A stretch of DNA of 64,000 nucleotides from positions 41,590-105,589 of the forward strand of contig CAYNGD010000004.1 in assembly GCA_964396965.1 (NCBI GenBank), written 5' to 3'. The notes beneath the pieces were generated by a model that saw nothing but the letters and a program-made list of their open reading frames with translations, did not search any database and had not been told where the DNA came from. Every line of letters begins with the position of its first letter. Position 1 is the stretch's first letter. This stretch comes from JABMRW01 sp964396965. Lineage in GTDB: Bacteria > Chloroflexota > Dehalococcoidia > Dehalococcoidales > BS750m-G39. Shown here piece after piece: positions 42,562 to 51,001 of this stretch. Made by a program: the position numbers and the translations under genes.

Positions 42562-44979
42562 ATGCCCAAGGAACTGACTGCCGAGCAGGTCAGGCGGCAG
42601 TGCCCCCCGGATGTCTTTAAGTGTGATTCCACCGCAGAACTGGAGCCCAAAGACGGCATCATCGGCCAGGATAGAGCGCTGAGCGCCCTCAAGTTCGGCC
42701 TCAATATCACCAAACCGGGTTTTAACGTCTTCGTCTCGGGGCTGGCCGGGACCGGCCGGACCACCGCCATAGAGTCCTTCGTCGAGGCGCTGGCCACCAA
42801 GAAAGCGACCCCTTCTGACTGGTGCTACGTGCATAACTTCGGTGACGCCTACTGCCCTAAAGCCCTAGGGGTGCCGGCGGGGATGGGAAAAGCCCTACGC
42901 AAGGATATGGAGGTTACCATAAGTGATGCGCGGCGCAGCCTCCTCCAGACCTTTACCAGCAAGGAGTATGCCCAGCGGCGAGAGGAGATAACCGAGGACT
43001 TCAACAAGAAAAAAGAGGCCGTCTTCAAGATGCTTGACAAGAAGGCCAGGGAGAGGGGCTTTATCCTCCAGACGACACCGGTAGGGGTGCTCTTTATCCC
43101 CTCGGTTGACGGCGAGCCGATGAGTGAGGAGGCCTATAACAAGCTGGGCGCTAAGGAGAAAGATGGCTTAAAGAAGAAGCAGGAGGAACTGACCGAAGAG
43201 CTCAAGGAGCAGATCGCCAAGCTGACCGCTGAGCGGAGCGCCATTGATAAGCAGCTGGAGGATACCGACCGTGAGGTGGCCGGCTATTCTATCAGGCACC
43301 TCTTCGCCAAGCTCAGGGAGAAGTACGCCAAGCTGCCGCAGGTGGTTGACTACCTGAAAGAGGTGGAGCGGGACATGGTGGCCAACTTTGAGCAGTTCCG
43401 GGAGGAGCCGAAAAATAAGGAGGGGGACCCACTGGCGGCGATGAGGGAGATGGCCCAGAAGCAGGCCCTGAGAAAGTACGAGGTCAATCTTCTGGTGGAC
43501 AACTCGGAGCTAAAGGGGGCGCCGGTTATCCTGGAGTTTAATCCCACCTTTAACAACCTCTTCGGGCGTATCGAAAAGGAGGCCCAGTTCGGGGCTTTAT
43601 CCACCGACTTCACCATGATTAAGGCCGGCTCACTGCACCGGGCCAACGGCGGCTACCTGGTGGTGAGGATTGAGGATATACTGACCAACTTCCAGTCCTG
43701 GGAGGGCCTGAAGAGGACCCTCCGCGACGGCAAGCTGGTCATCGAGGAGCTGGGCGAGCGGCTCGGCTTCGTGGTGACCAAGAGCCTGAAGCCAGACCCC
43801 ATCCCACTTGAGGTGAAGGTGGTGGTTATCGGGGAGCCCATGTTTTACTACTTATTATTGCGGCTGGACCCAGATTTCAAGGAACTGTTCAAGGTAAAGG
43901 CTGATTTCGACAGCCGCATGGACCGTACCGAGGCTAACCTGAAAGATTACGCTGGGGTTATCTGCCGCATCTGCAATAGCGAAAATCTAAAGCACCTCAG
44001 CGCCGCCGCCCTGGCCCAGATAATCGAGCATAGCTCGCGGCTGGCCGGCGACCAGGAAAAGCTCTCCGCTCTCTTCGCCGACATCGCCGACATCCTGCGC
44101 GAGGCCAGCTTCTGGGCGGAGGAAGGCAAATCACGGCACATCGAAGCCAAGCACGTGGAGAAGGCCATCGAGGAAAAGGTCTATCGCTCCAACCTTATCC
44201 AGCAGCGCATCAACGAGATGATAGCCAAGGGCCTGATTATCATCGATGCCGCCGGCGAGAAGAGCGGGCAGGTGAACGGGCTGGCGGTGATAGACCTGGG
44301 CGATTTCGCCTTTGGCCGCCCCAACCGGATAACCGCCAGCGTCGGCGTGGGCCGTGAGGGGCTGATTGACATCGAGCGGGAGGCCAAGCTGGGGGGGCCG
44401 CTCCACACCAAGGGGGTGATGATACTGAGCGGCTACATCACCGATAAATACGTCGGCGAGATTCCCCTTTCCCTCTCGGCGCGGCTGGTCTTTGAGCAGA
44501 GCTACGAGGAGGTGGAGGGGGACAGCGCCTCCAGCACCGAGCTCTATGCCATCCTCTCCCGCCTGGCCGACGTACCCATCAAGCAGGGCATCGCCGTCAC
44601 CGGCTCGGTCAACCAGAAGGGGGAGGTGCAGGCTATCGGCGGCATCAACGAGAAGATTGAGGGCTTCTTTGAGGTCTGCCGGGCCAAGCGCCTGAACGGT
44701 GAGCAGGGGGTGCTTATCCCCGCCTCTAACGTCAGGAACCTGATGCTCAAAGAGGAGGTGGTGGCGGCGGTCAGAGAGGGTAAGTTCCATATCTATCCGG
44801 TGAGCACCATTGACCAGGGCATCGAGGTGCTGACCGGGGTGAAGGCGGGCCAGCGCGGTAAGAACGGCCACTTTACCCCCGGCTCCATTAACGACCGGGT
44901 GCAGCAGCGGCTGACCTCACTGGCGGAGAAGCTGAGGGACTTCACCAAGAGCGAGGAGAAGAAGGGCGGCGGTAAATAG
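42562..44979 (+). CDS. Lon-like ATP-dependent protease (AAA_32 + S16)
   Basis: This 805-residue protein begins with the AAA_32 signature IIGQDRALSALKFGLNI and the P-loop-like SGLAGTGRTT, in which the usual Lys is Arg. A long coiled coil occupies about 120-290. The Walker B-like ANGGYLVVRIEDIL, an AAA lid and the S16 protease domain follow. Its Ser is in GDSASSTELYAILSRL and its Lys in GGINEKIEGFFEVC. It corresponds to the soluble YcbZ/LonB-like group. An AGGAGGTGAG site precedes the ATG. It likely removes damaged or regulatory proteins; no substrate is indicated. Confidence 0.92.
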   Translation: MPKELTAEQVRRQCPPDVFKCDSTAELEPKDGIIGQDRALSALKFGLNITKPGFNVFVSGLAGTGRTTAIESFVEALATKKATPSDWCYVHNFGDAYCPKALGVPAGMGKALRKDMEVTISDARRSLLQTFTSKEYAQRREEITEDFNKKKEAVFKMLDKKARERGFILQTTPVGVLFIPSVDGEPMSEEAYNKLGAKEKDGLKKKQEELTEELKEQIAKLTAERSAIDKQLEDTDREVAGYSIRHLFAKLREKYAKLPQVVDYLKEVERDMVANFEQFREEPKNKEGDPLAAMREMAQKQALRKYEVNLLVDNSELKGAPVILEFNPTFNNLFGRIEKEAQFGALSTDFTMIKAGSLHRANGGYLVVRIEDILTNFQSWEGLKRTLRDGKLVIEELGERLGFVVTKSLKPDPIPLEVKVVVIGEPMFYYLLLRLDPDFKELFKVKADFDSRMDRTEANLKDYAGVICRICNSENLKHLSAAALAQIIEHSSRLAGDQEKLSALFADIADILREASFWAEEGKSRHIEAKHVEKAIEEKVYRSNLIQQRINEMIAKGLIIIDAAGEKSGQVNGLAVIDLGDFAFGRPNRITASVGVGREGLIDIEREAKLGGPLHTKGVMILSGYITDKYVGEIPLSLSARLVFEQSYEEVEGDSASSTELYAILSRLADVPIKQGIAVTGSVNQKGEVQAIGGINEKIEGFFEVCRAKRLNGEQGVLIPASNVRNLMLKEEVVAAVREGKFHIYPVSTIDQGIEVLTGVKAGQRGKNGHFTPGSINDRVQQRLTSLAEKLRDFTKSEEKKGGGK

Positions 44980-44986
44980 GCGGCTT

Positions 44987-45832
44987 TTAGTCCCAGCGGT
45001 AGCGGCTCATAGGGGCCCTGGGGTCGGCGGTCCACTCCTGGGCCGCCCCGTCGTATACCTTGGCGTTGGTGTAGCCCAGCATCTCCCGCATGACGAAGCA
45101 CAGGGCGCCGGAAAAGCCGCCGACACCGCAGTAGACGATGATTTCCCTTGACCTGTCCCGGCCCACCACCCCGGCCACCATGGCCCTGATTTCTCTGATG
45201 GGTCGGTAGGTGCCCCTGTCCGTCCAGAGCCAGGGGGCGGGCAGGCAGGTGGCCGTCGGGATGTGGCCGGGCCTATCGGTGAAGAGGTTCTGGGTTATGC
45301 CGAAGAATACGTCGGGGCTCCTGGCATCGACGATGACCGACTTACCCAGCTTCTTTTTAGTGTATTCCTTGTTGACGAACATCTCCTTGTTTATTTGGCC
45401 CTTATAGGCCACTTTTCTGGGTTTGACCGCTTTGTCTGAGACCGCCCTTTTCTCTTTGAGCCACTTGTTGTAGCCGCCGTTGAGGACGGCCACGTTCTTG
45501 ACCCCCCCGTAGATGATGGTGTAGGCCACCCTGGCGGCATCGGCCAGGGTAAAGGGGGTATCGGCCTTGTTGACCACCACCACCCTGGAACCGCTCCCGA
45601 TACCGGCGCCGCCTATAGTAGCAAAAAGCTCTCTTTCGGTGGGCAGCTCCATAAGCAGCCTGCCACTGGACTTGGCCCACGATGAGAAGGGGACGTTTAC
45701 CGCCCCGGGGATATGGCCAGCGCTGTATTCCTCGCTGTTTCTGATGTCAACCACCACCAGCCCGGGCCGGGTGATATTCTCCGCCAGCCACTTGGTGGTG
45801 ACCAGGGGTGGAATCGTCCGCGTCTGGCTCAT
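44987..45832 (-). CDS. Sulfurtransferase with two rhodanese domains
   Basis: This 281-residue protein has an N-terminal rhodanese domain (VVVDIRNSEEYSAGHIPGAV) without a catalytic Cys. The C-terminal domain has VIVDARSPDVFFG and the active loop IVYCGVGGFSG with the catalytic Cys. This is the thiosulfate or 3-mercaptopyruvate sulfurtransferase layout. Its ATG shares one base with the TAA of the RACo gene, placing it at the end of the corrinoid operon, where it may supply sulfur for FeS or molybdenum enzymes. Confidence 0.92.
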   Translation of the reverse strand: MSQTRTIPPLVTTKWLAENITRPGLVVVDIRNSEEYSAGHIPGAVNVPFSSWAKSSGRLLMELPTERELFATIGGAGIGSGSRVVVVNKADTPFTLADAARVAYTIIYGGVKNVAVLNGGYNKWLKEKRAVSDKAVKPRKVAYKGQINKEMFVNKEYTKKKLGKSVIVDARSPDVFFGITQNLFTDRPGHIPTATCLPAPWLWTDRGTYRPIREIRAMVAGVVGRDRSREIIVYCGVGGFSGALCFVMREMLGYTNAKVYDGAAQEWTADPRAPMSRYRWD

Positions 45833-47679
45833 TAAAGTGCCTCTCTTTTGCCGTTGATGATACGGTACCTTCCCAGATAGCTGGCCTGCATGAAGGTCCG
45901 CTCGAAGCCGGGGGCGCTGGCCAGCTCGATATAGCGGACTCTTGAGGTGAGCACCTGGGCTTTGGCCCGGGCCTTAACCGAAATCAGGGCCAGCTTGGCC
46001 CCCATGCCGGCGGCGTTGCCAGCCTGGATGAAGCGATTGAGCGGCAGCGAGGGCAGCATGCCGATTTCTACGGCGCTGGCGACGTTGATATAGCTGCCGA
46101 AGGCGCCGGCGATGATTACCTGCTTTATCTCTTTTTCCGGGACACCGCTCCTCTCCAGTAAAATCTGTATGCCGCTGCGGATGGCGGCCTTGGCCAGCTG
46201 CAGCTCCCTGATGTCGTGCTGGGTGATGGTGATGGGCGGCTCTCCCTTCCGTTCCTCCCGGCTGACCAGGATAAACTGGCGCTGGCCGCGCCGGCCGCTG
46301 ACGCGGGGGTGGTCGGCTTTAAGGCGGCCACCTTCGTCAATGGCTTTGGCCAGATAGAGCTGGGCCAGGGCGTCCAGAATGCCCGAGCCGCAGATGCCCA
46401 CCGGCGGGGTATCGCCGATGGTCTGGTAGCTGACCTTATCACCGCTTATCTGCAGACGCTCGATGGCCCCGTCGGCCGCCCGCATGCCGTACTTGATGTG
46501 GCCGCCCTCAAAGGCGGGGCCGGAGGCGCAGGAGGTGGCGACGATAGTGCCGTCATTAATTAGGGAGACCTCGGTGTTGGTGCCGATGTCCAGGGCCACT
46601 ATCGGCCCTTTCTTGAGGGTGGCCCCGGTGGCCAGCAGCACGGCGACGTGGTCGGCGCCGACGAAACCGGCGATGTTGGGCAGCAGGTGGACGTAGGCGC
46701 CAGGGGCGAAGTTTAAACCCAGATTGCGGGCCTTGATGTCCAGCGCCCGGCTGACTGCAGGCACGAAGGGGGAAAGTGCCAGCTGCCTTACCGGCAGGCC
46801 GAGAAAGAGGTGGTGCATGGCGGTATTGCCCACGACTACCACCTCGACGATTTCCTCGGGACTGGCCTTGGCTTCGGCGCAGAGTTCGGCGCCGAGCTGG
46901 CCGATGGCCTCCGCCGCCAGCTTCTGTATCTGGTCTCTCTCCTCCGCCGAGTGCACCGCCCCGTTAATGCGGCTGATGATGTCCTCGCCGTGGCTTATCT
47001 GGGGGTTCATCGCCCCTTTAGCGGCCAAAGTTTGGCCGTCGCTTAGGTTGACCAGATAGCCGGCAATCTTGGTGGTGCCCAGGTCTATGGCCAGCCCCAG
47101 GGGGCGGCTCTGAGGAGGAAGCAGGGCTACCACCTCATCGCTGCGTACCGCCGCCCGGCACCGCCACTGCCAGGAACGCAGCTGGGCGGAGATGAGGCGC
47201 AGGGCGCCGATGTCAACCCGGTTGCAGTTTAACTTGTATTGCTGGTTGAGCTTCTGGAGCAGGTTATCGGCGTCAGCCCGGGGCGCTGCCAGCGATGGTA
47301 TCCCCAGCTTGAGGCGGTAGGCCCTGACCGGTGGTTGTGGGCTGACCGTTACCTCCTGCCCCTCCACCTGGAGGCGCTGGGGGGTGGTCATTGATTCGGG
47401 GGGCAAGTGCAGCCTGACGTCGCTGTGGGGGTAGGTCTGGCAGGCCAGGCGCCAGCCCGCTTTAAGCTCCTTGGGGGAGAAGGTCTCCAGTTCGCTGGGG
47501 GTGGGCTTGGAGACGCTGCCGCTGATGACCTGTATCCTGCAGGTGTGGCAGGTGCCGTGGCCGCCGCAGATGCTGCTGATGCCGACGCCGAGCTTGCGGG
47601 CGCAGGCCAGCAGCGAGTCTTGGTTACGGCATTCCCCCCTCCTGCCGACCGGCTCAAAATCAATCTTACAGTTGGTCAT
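45832..47679 (-). CDS. Reductive activator of corrinoid proteins (RACo, ASKHA type)
   Basis: RACo uses ATP and a [2Fe-2S] cluster to reduce Co(II) corrinoid back to active Co(I). In this 615-residue protein the N-terminal ferredoxin domain shows C-x5-C-x2-C in SICGGHGTCHTC plus a Cys in GWRLACQTYP. The linker and ASKHA domain follow, with the phosphate loop LGLAIDLGTTKIAGYLV, VVVVGNTAMHHLFLG, IVALDIGTNTEVSLI and IIAGAFGSYI. It sits between the MetH-activation-like gene and the rhodanese gene, in one operon with a corrinoid protein and a UroD-type methyltransferase, which fits its role exactly. Confidence 0.94.
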   Translation of the reverse strand: MTNCKIDFEPVGRRGECRNQDSLLACARKLGVGISSICGGHGTCHTCRIQVISGSVSKPTPSELETFSPKELKAGWRLACQTYPHSDVRLHLPPESMTTPQRLQVEGQEVTVSPQPPVRAYRLKLGIPSLAAPRADADNLLQKLNQQYKLNCNRVDIGALRLISAQLRSWQWRCRAAVRSDEVVALLPPQSRPLGLAIDLGTTKIAGYLVNLSDGQTLAAKGAMNPQISHGEDIISRINGAVHSAEERDQIQKLAAEAIGQLGAELCAEAKASPEEIVEVVVVGNTAMHHLFLGLPVRQLALSPFVPAVSRALDIKARNLGLNFAPGAYVHLLPNIAGFVGADHVAVLLATGATLKKGPIVALDIGTNTEVSLINDGTIVATSCASGPAFEGGHIKYGMRAADGAIERLQISGDKVSYQTIGDTPPVGICGSGILDALAQLYLAKAIDEGGRLKADHPRVSGRRGQRQFILVSREERKGEPPITITQHDIRELQLAKAAIRSGIQILLERSGVPEKEIKQVIIAGAFGSYINVASAVEIGMLPSLPLNRFIQAGNAAGMGAKLALISVKARAKAQVLTSRVRYIELASAPGFERTFMQASYLGRYRIINGKREAL

Positions 47680-47682
47680 AGT

Positions 47683-48372
47683 TTACTCCACTACTTTATA
47701 GGGACAGCTCTCACTTAAGTTACAGCGGGCGCAGACCTCGGCCTGCGTCCACCGGGTCATCCTGGGGCCGATGCCAATGACCATCGAGACCGATTTGCGG
47801 GGAATAAGAATTCCGGAAGGGGTCAGACTCACCCCGATTCTATCGCCGCTGGCCAGTTCCATTATATTCCACTGCTCGGTCATGGCAAATCCGGGCATAC
47901 CTGGGTTGAGGGGACTGCTTAGTTCGTAGCCCAGCGGGGCGACCCCGGCGGCGATGAGCTTGATAACCTCCGGAACCAGCTTGTCCACGGCGGCGCTGCC
48001 GATGCCATCAAGGAGCATGCCGCGCAGGGCCTGGCCGTTTTTGGTGTAGTCGCTGGCCTGCTTTTCCAGTCTGGGGCCGATGGTACAGACTGCAATGGCC
48101 AGCTCTCTGGCTTCGGGGAAAAGAGCCGGCAGCGCCGGGCCGTGCACCGCCTTGCCGTCCTCCAGCGCTATCCAGCCTCCGCTCATCCCGGTTACCGTAT
48201 AGCGTTCATAGGCCGCCGCTGGCTCAAGAAGCTGCTGGCTCTCCAGGTCGGCCAGCAGCTCCTGAATCAGGCTTTTTATCTCAGGCCGGACCTTGGCTTT
48301 TCCCCCGAGTCCCTGCCGCCGCAGAACTTCCTTTATATTTAGGCTCAGGGGGATATCGCGGACTGCCGGCAT
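47683..48372 (-). CDS. Vitamin B12-dependent methionine synthase activation-domain-like protein
   Basis: The 229-residue protein resembles the MetH activation fold that presents a reductant and SAM to the corrinoid: VCTIGPRLEKQASDY, LDGIGSAAVDKLVPEV, the NPGMPGFAMTEQWNI segment and GVSLTPSGILIPRKSVSMVIG. The C-terminus ends in three Cys (CARCNLSESCPYK), a pattern often seen in standalone versions in anaerobes. It lies between the methyltransferase and RACo genes, suggesting a part in corrinoid reactivation. Confidence 0.85.
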   Translation of the reverse strand: MPAVRDIPLSLNIKEVLRRQGLGGKAKVRPEIKSLIQELLADLESQQLLEPAAAYERYTVTGMSGGWIALEDGKAVHGPALPALFPEARELAIAVCTIGPRLEKQASDYTKNGQALRGMLLDGIGSAAVDKLVPEVIKLIAAGVAPLGYELSSPLNPGMPGFAMTEQWNIMELASGDRIGVSLTPSGILIPRKSVSMVIGIGPRMTRWTQAEVCARCNLSESCPYKVVE

Positions 48373-48393
48373 GGCTTCTCCCAGTTAAGGTGC

Positions 48394-49746
48394 CTATTTA
48401 TAGACGCCGAATTTCTTGACGGTATCAACTATTGCCCTGAGATTCTCCCACTTTACCTCATCAAAGAAGGCACCGTTGGCCATGATATAGCCACCGTCCT
48501 TGCCGCAAACGTCGATGAGCCTCTTGGTGTGGGCTATGGCCTGCTGGGTGGTACCCACCGTCAGCAGGTCCATGGGCATGTTGCCGCCAACGCAGGCAAT
48601 ACCGTCCAGCGCTTTCTTGGCGGCAGCCATATCGGTCTGGTCGAACAACCAGGCCGTCTTACCCTTAGGCAGGTCCCGGATAACCTCCAGACGCGAGTTA
48701 TAGCCGCCCTCAGCCCAGACAAACGGCACCACTCCCTCATCAACCAGGCCCTCGATTATCTTCTTCAGGTAGGGCCAGTAGAATTTCTTGTACTGGGCAT
48801 CGGAGAGGAAGCCATCAGCGCCCTTATGCAGGGGGATAAAAACCAGGGGGCATCCAACCATTTTTGCGGCATCTACCCCCAGCTGAATTTCCATTGGCGT
48901 TAGTGCTTCCATAGCTGCGATGACCTTATCAGGCTGGCGGTATATATCCATCATTACCCCTTTAGTTCCCCTGAGGGTATCGCCGACGACGTCAAAGGGT
49001 GCCTTGGTGGCACCAGCCAGGTAGGCGGGAAAGCCGGCCATGGTTATCTCCCCGGCGAAGGCCATGCAAGCCCCCATCCATTTCAAGGCTTCATCCCCGG
49101 CGTCCATCATAGCCTGAAGGGCGGCTTTAACGGGGGGCGTGCCGTAGGGCATGAAGGGGACGCTAGCTGTATACATTTCGGTCACGCCGGCGAGGGGGGG
49201 AAGCATACCCAGAGGTTCCAGGGCGCCGAATACGCGCGACGGCCAGGTGAAGTAGAAGAAATGCAGTGGATTGTGAATAAAGGCATCATATTCATCCGCC
49301 CTCATGTATTCGCCTTCAACACACTGGTAGGTGGTGTTTTTGGAGACCCCGTGGTCGGGCCAGCGGTACAGCTTGAAGTCAAGAATGTCAAGGAACTTCC
49401 CCGGGGTGGGCACGAAGGCGTGGCCGTGTCCATCCGGCGCAAAGTCCACAAAGAATTTTTTCCAGGCGGGTGCGATTTTTTCGTAGTTATACATGACATC
49501 ATAAGGGGTTAAGCCAGAGTAAAAAGCGGGAGCAAAGCTGGGGATAAGCAAAACCGGCACCCGGTCCGGTTTTTTCTTGAGCTGTATGGCGTCTTTTATC
49601 CTGGTAACTCTCTCCTTGTATAGCTTCTCGACCTCGGGGCTCGGGAATTTGAGGTCGTTCCCCTGGGGGTCTTTGGGTGAAATCCACCGGGCAAACAGCG
49701 TCTCCTGCTTTTCTTCCGGGGTCATCTCTTCCCATTGCTTTTCCAT
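48394..49746 (-). CDS. UroD-family corrinoid methyltransferase-like protein
   Basis: This 450-residue TIM-barrel protein is of the uroporphyrinogen decarboxylase superfamily. It is longer than HemE and not a heme enzyme by context. Visible are FLDILDFKLYRWPDHGV, the central CPLVFIPLHKGADGFLS and the late ACVGGNMPMDLLTVGTTQQA with GGYIMANGAFFDEV. The HxC zinc pair of MtaA/MtbA-type enzymes is not apparent; the position reads VWAEGGYNSR. ATG 49746 has AGGAGG 8 bases upstream. It precedes RACo and follows the corrinoid protein, so it probably moves a methyl group to or from that protein. Confidence 0.86.
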   Translation of the reverse strand: MEKQWEEMTPEEKQETLFARWISPKDPQGNDLKFPSPEVEKLYKERVTRIKDAIQLKKKPDRVPVLLIPSFAPAFYSGLTPYDVMYNYEKIAPAWKKFFVDFAPDGHGHAFVPTPGKFLDILDFKLYRWPDHGVSKNTTYQCVEGEYMRADEYDAFIHNPLHFFYFTWPSRVFGALEPLGMLPPLAGVTEMYTASVPFMPYGTPPVKAALQAMMDAGDEALKWMGACMAFAGEITMAGFPAYLAGATKAPFDVVGDTLRGTKGVMMDIYRQPDKVIAAMEALTPMEIQLGVDAAKMVGCPLVFIPLHKGADGFLSDAQYKKFYWPYLKKIIEGLVDEGVVPFVWAEGGYNSRLEVIRDLPKGKTAWLFDQTDMAAAKKALDGIACVGGNMPMDLLTVGTTQQAIAHTKRLIDVCGKDGGYIMANGAFFDEVKWENLRAIVDTVKKFGVYK

Positions 49747-49781
49747 TTTTATTGCCTCCTGCAAATTTCTAGACTAGAGGA

Positions 49782-50414
49782 TTAGTTGGCGCCGACCCAT
49801 TTCTTGGCCAGGGTGACTCCGGCCATGGCATCCTTGCCGTAGGCATCAGCGCCGGTGTACTTCTTGATCTCATCGCTCATCTGACCGCCGCCAATCATTA
49901 TCTTTACCCTGTCCCTTAAGCCGGCCTTTTTTATGGCTTCTACGGTGTCTTTCATGGAGTCAAAGGCCAGCGCCAGGAACCCGCTTAATCCCACGATGGG
50001 GGCGCCGGTCTCCTTTATCTTATCGACGAACTTCTGCACCGGCACGTCCACGCCAAGGTCGTAGACCTCGAAGCCGTTGACATCGAGCATGAAGACGACG
50101 ATGTCCTTGCCGATGTCGTGTATATCACCGGCCACCGTGCCGAAGACAACCTTGCCCAGCTTCTTGCCCTCGGCGGCCTTGGCCAGTTTGGGCTTGACCA
50201 GCTCGGTTACCCCTTTGAGTATCTCGCCGGAGTAGACCAAGTCGGGTATGAAATACTCGCTATCGGAAAAGCGCTTGCCCACGATTTCCATGCCCTTTCT
50301 GGCGTCATCCAGGATTTTGAGCGGCTCTTCACCGGTATCCAGCCTGTCTTTGACAATCTTAAGAGCCTCTTCTTCCTTTAGGTCAGCTAGTGCGTTAACC
50401 AGATTTGCGGCCAT
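49782..50414 (-). CDS. Corrinoid protein (methyltransferase cobalamin-binding subunit)
   Basis: The 210-residue protein has an N-terminal helical cap (about 1-85) and a Rossmann B12-binding domain. The cobalt-ligating motif D-x-H-x-x-G is at 97-102 (GDIHDIGKDIV), followed by the GLSGFLALAFDSMK and MIGGGQMSDEI segments. This is the MtaC/MtvC-like layout of methanol, methylamine or methoxy-aromatic methyltransferase systems. It is the first gene of the set corrinoid protein, methyltransferase, activation-like protein, RACo, rhodanese. Confidence 0.94.
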   Translation of the reverse strand: MAANLVNALADLKEEEALKIVKDRLDTGEEPLKILDDARKGMEIVGKRFSDSEYFIPDLVYSGEILKGVTELVKPKLAKAAEGKKLGKVVFGTVAGDIHDIGKDIVVFMLDVNGFEVYDLGVDVPVQKFVDKIKETGAPIVGLSGFLALAFDSMKDTVEAIKKAGLRDRVKIMIGGGQMSDEIKKYTGADAYGKDAMAGVTLAKKWVGAN

Positions 50415-50540
50415 ATTTCTTTACCTCCTTGAACTTTATTGGGCTCTTGAATCGACTAAGTGGAGCGTGGTGGCTTTTATTGACCTCTCCGGCACCTCCT
50501 TTGGCTTTGCTTCCTTGGTCTGTTTGAAGGGAGCAGAGAA

Positions 50541-50597
50541 TCGGGACAGGCTGTGTCCCGGAAGTGCTGGTTTTTAGCCTAGAATTGATAGGCTTTT
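50541..50597. other. Two hairpins in the gap between the ferredoxin and corrinoid genes
   Basis: The 245-base gap holds CGGGACAGGCTGTGTCCCG at 50542-50560 and AGCCTAGAATTGATAGGCT at 50576-50594, the latter followed by TTTT on the plus strand. Neither matches a cobalamin riboswitch that I can recognise, and no plus-strand gene ends here. They could attenuate or separate the two minus-strand gene groups. Confidence 0.4.
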
Positions 50598-50659
50598 CCA
50601 TTGCCTGGAAACGCACCCATTTTGAACTTTTTAGGCTTGAATGTCAATACCATCGGTGG

Positions 50660-51001
50660 TTAGCGGGGTGCCCAGAGCACCATCCTGGGTTTCTGCCCCA
50701 TCTCTCTGGCCAGCTCCTCCACCTGGCCGAATTTAATACAGGCGGCCATGCAGTGTTTAACGCAGGCCGGTTCCAGCCCCTTTTTGGTGCGGGACTGGCA
50801 CAGGGTGCAGAGCTCGGTGGGGAAGGGCAGGTAGGCGAGATAGGCCCTATCCTTGGGCAGGTTCTGGACAACCTCGATAACCTTCATGCCGGACATGCCC
50901 GCCGGCCATTTGTATTCTTGGGCACAGGCGACCTGGCAGGCGTAGCAGCCGGTGCAGTACTCGTAGTCGATAAGCAGGCCGCGGCGGGCTTTCTCAGGCA
51001 T
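50660..51001 (-). CDS. Small 4Fe-4S ferredoxin-type electron transfer subunit
   Basis: The 113-residue protein has the cluster motif YCTGCYACQVACAQEY near residue 17 and a second Cys set (ELCTLCQS, PACVKHCMAACIKFG). This is shorter than the usual DMSO-reductase beta subunit of about 200 residues but keeps enough Cys for one or two clusters. ATG 51001 has GAGGAGG upstream and overlaps the molybdopterin oxidoreductase stop by 8 bases, so it is that enzyme's electron-transfer partner. Confidence 0.88.
   Translation of the reverse strand: MPEKARRGLLIDYEYCTGCYACQVACAQEYKWPAGMSGMKVIEVVQNLPKDRAYLAYLPFPTELCTLCQSRTKKGLEPACVKHCMAACIKFGQVEELAREMGQKPRMVLWAPR

Noticed and set aside
44131..44871. Minus-strand frame of 246 codons inside the Lon-like gene
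   Set aside because: It is a shadow of the S16 protease domain, which is clearly coding on the plus strand.
50415..50659. Cobalamin riboswitch upstream of the corrinoid protein
   Set aside because: The gap has hairpins but no B12-box-like conserved core that I can identify.
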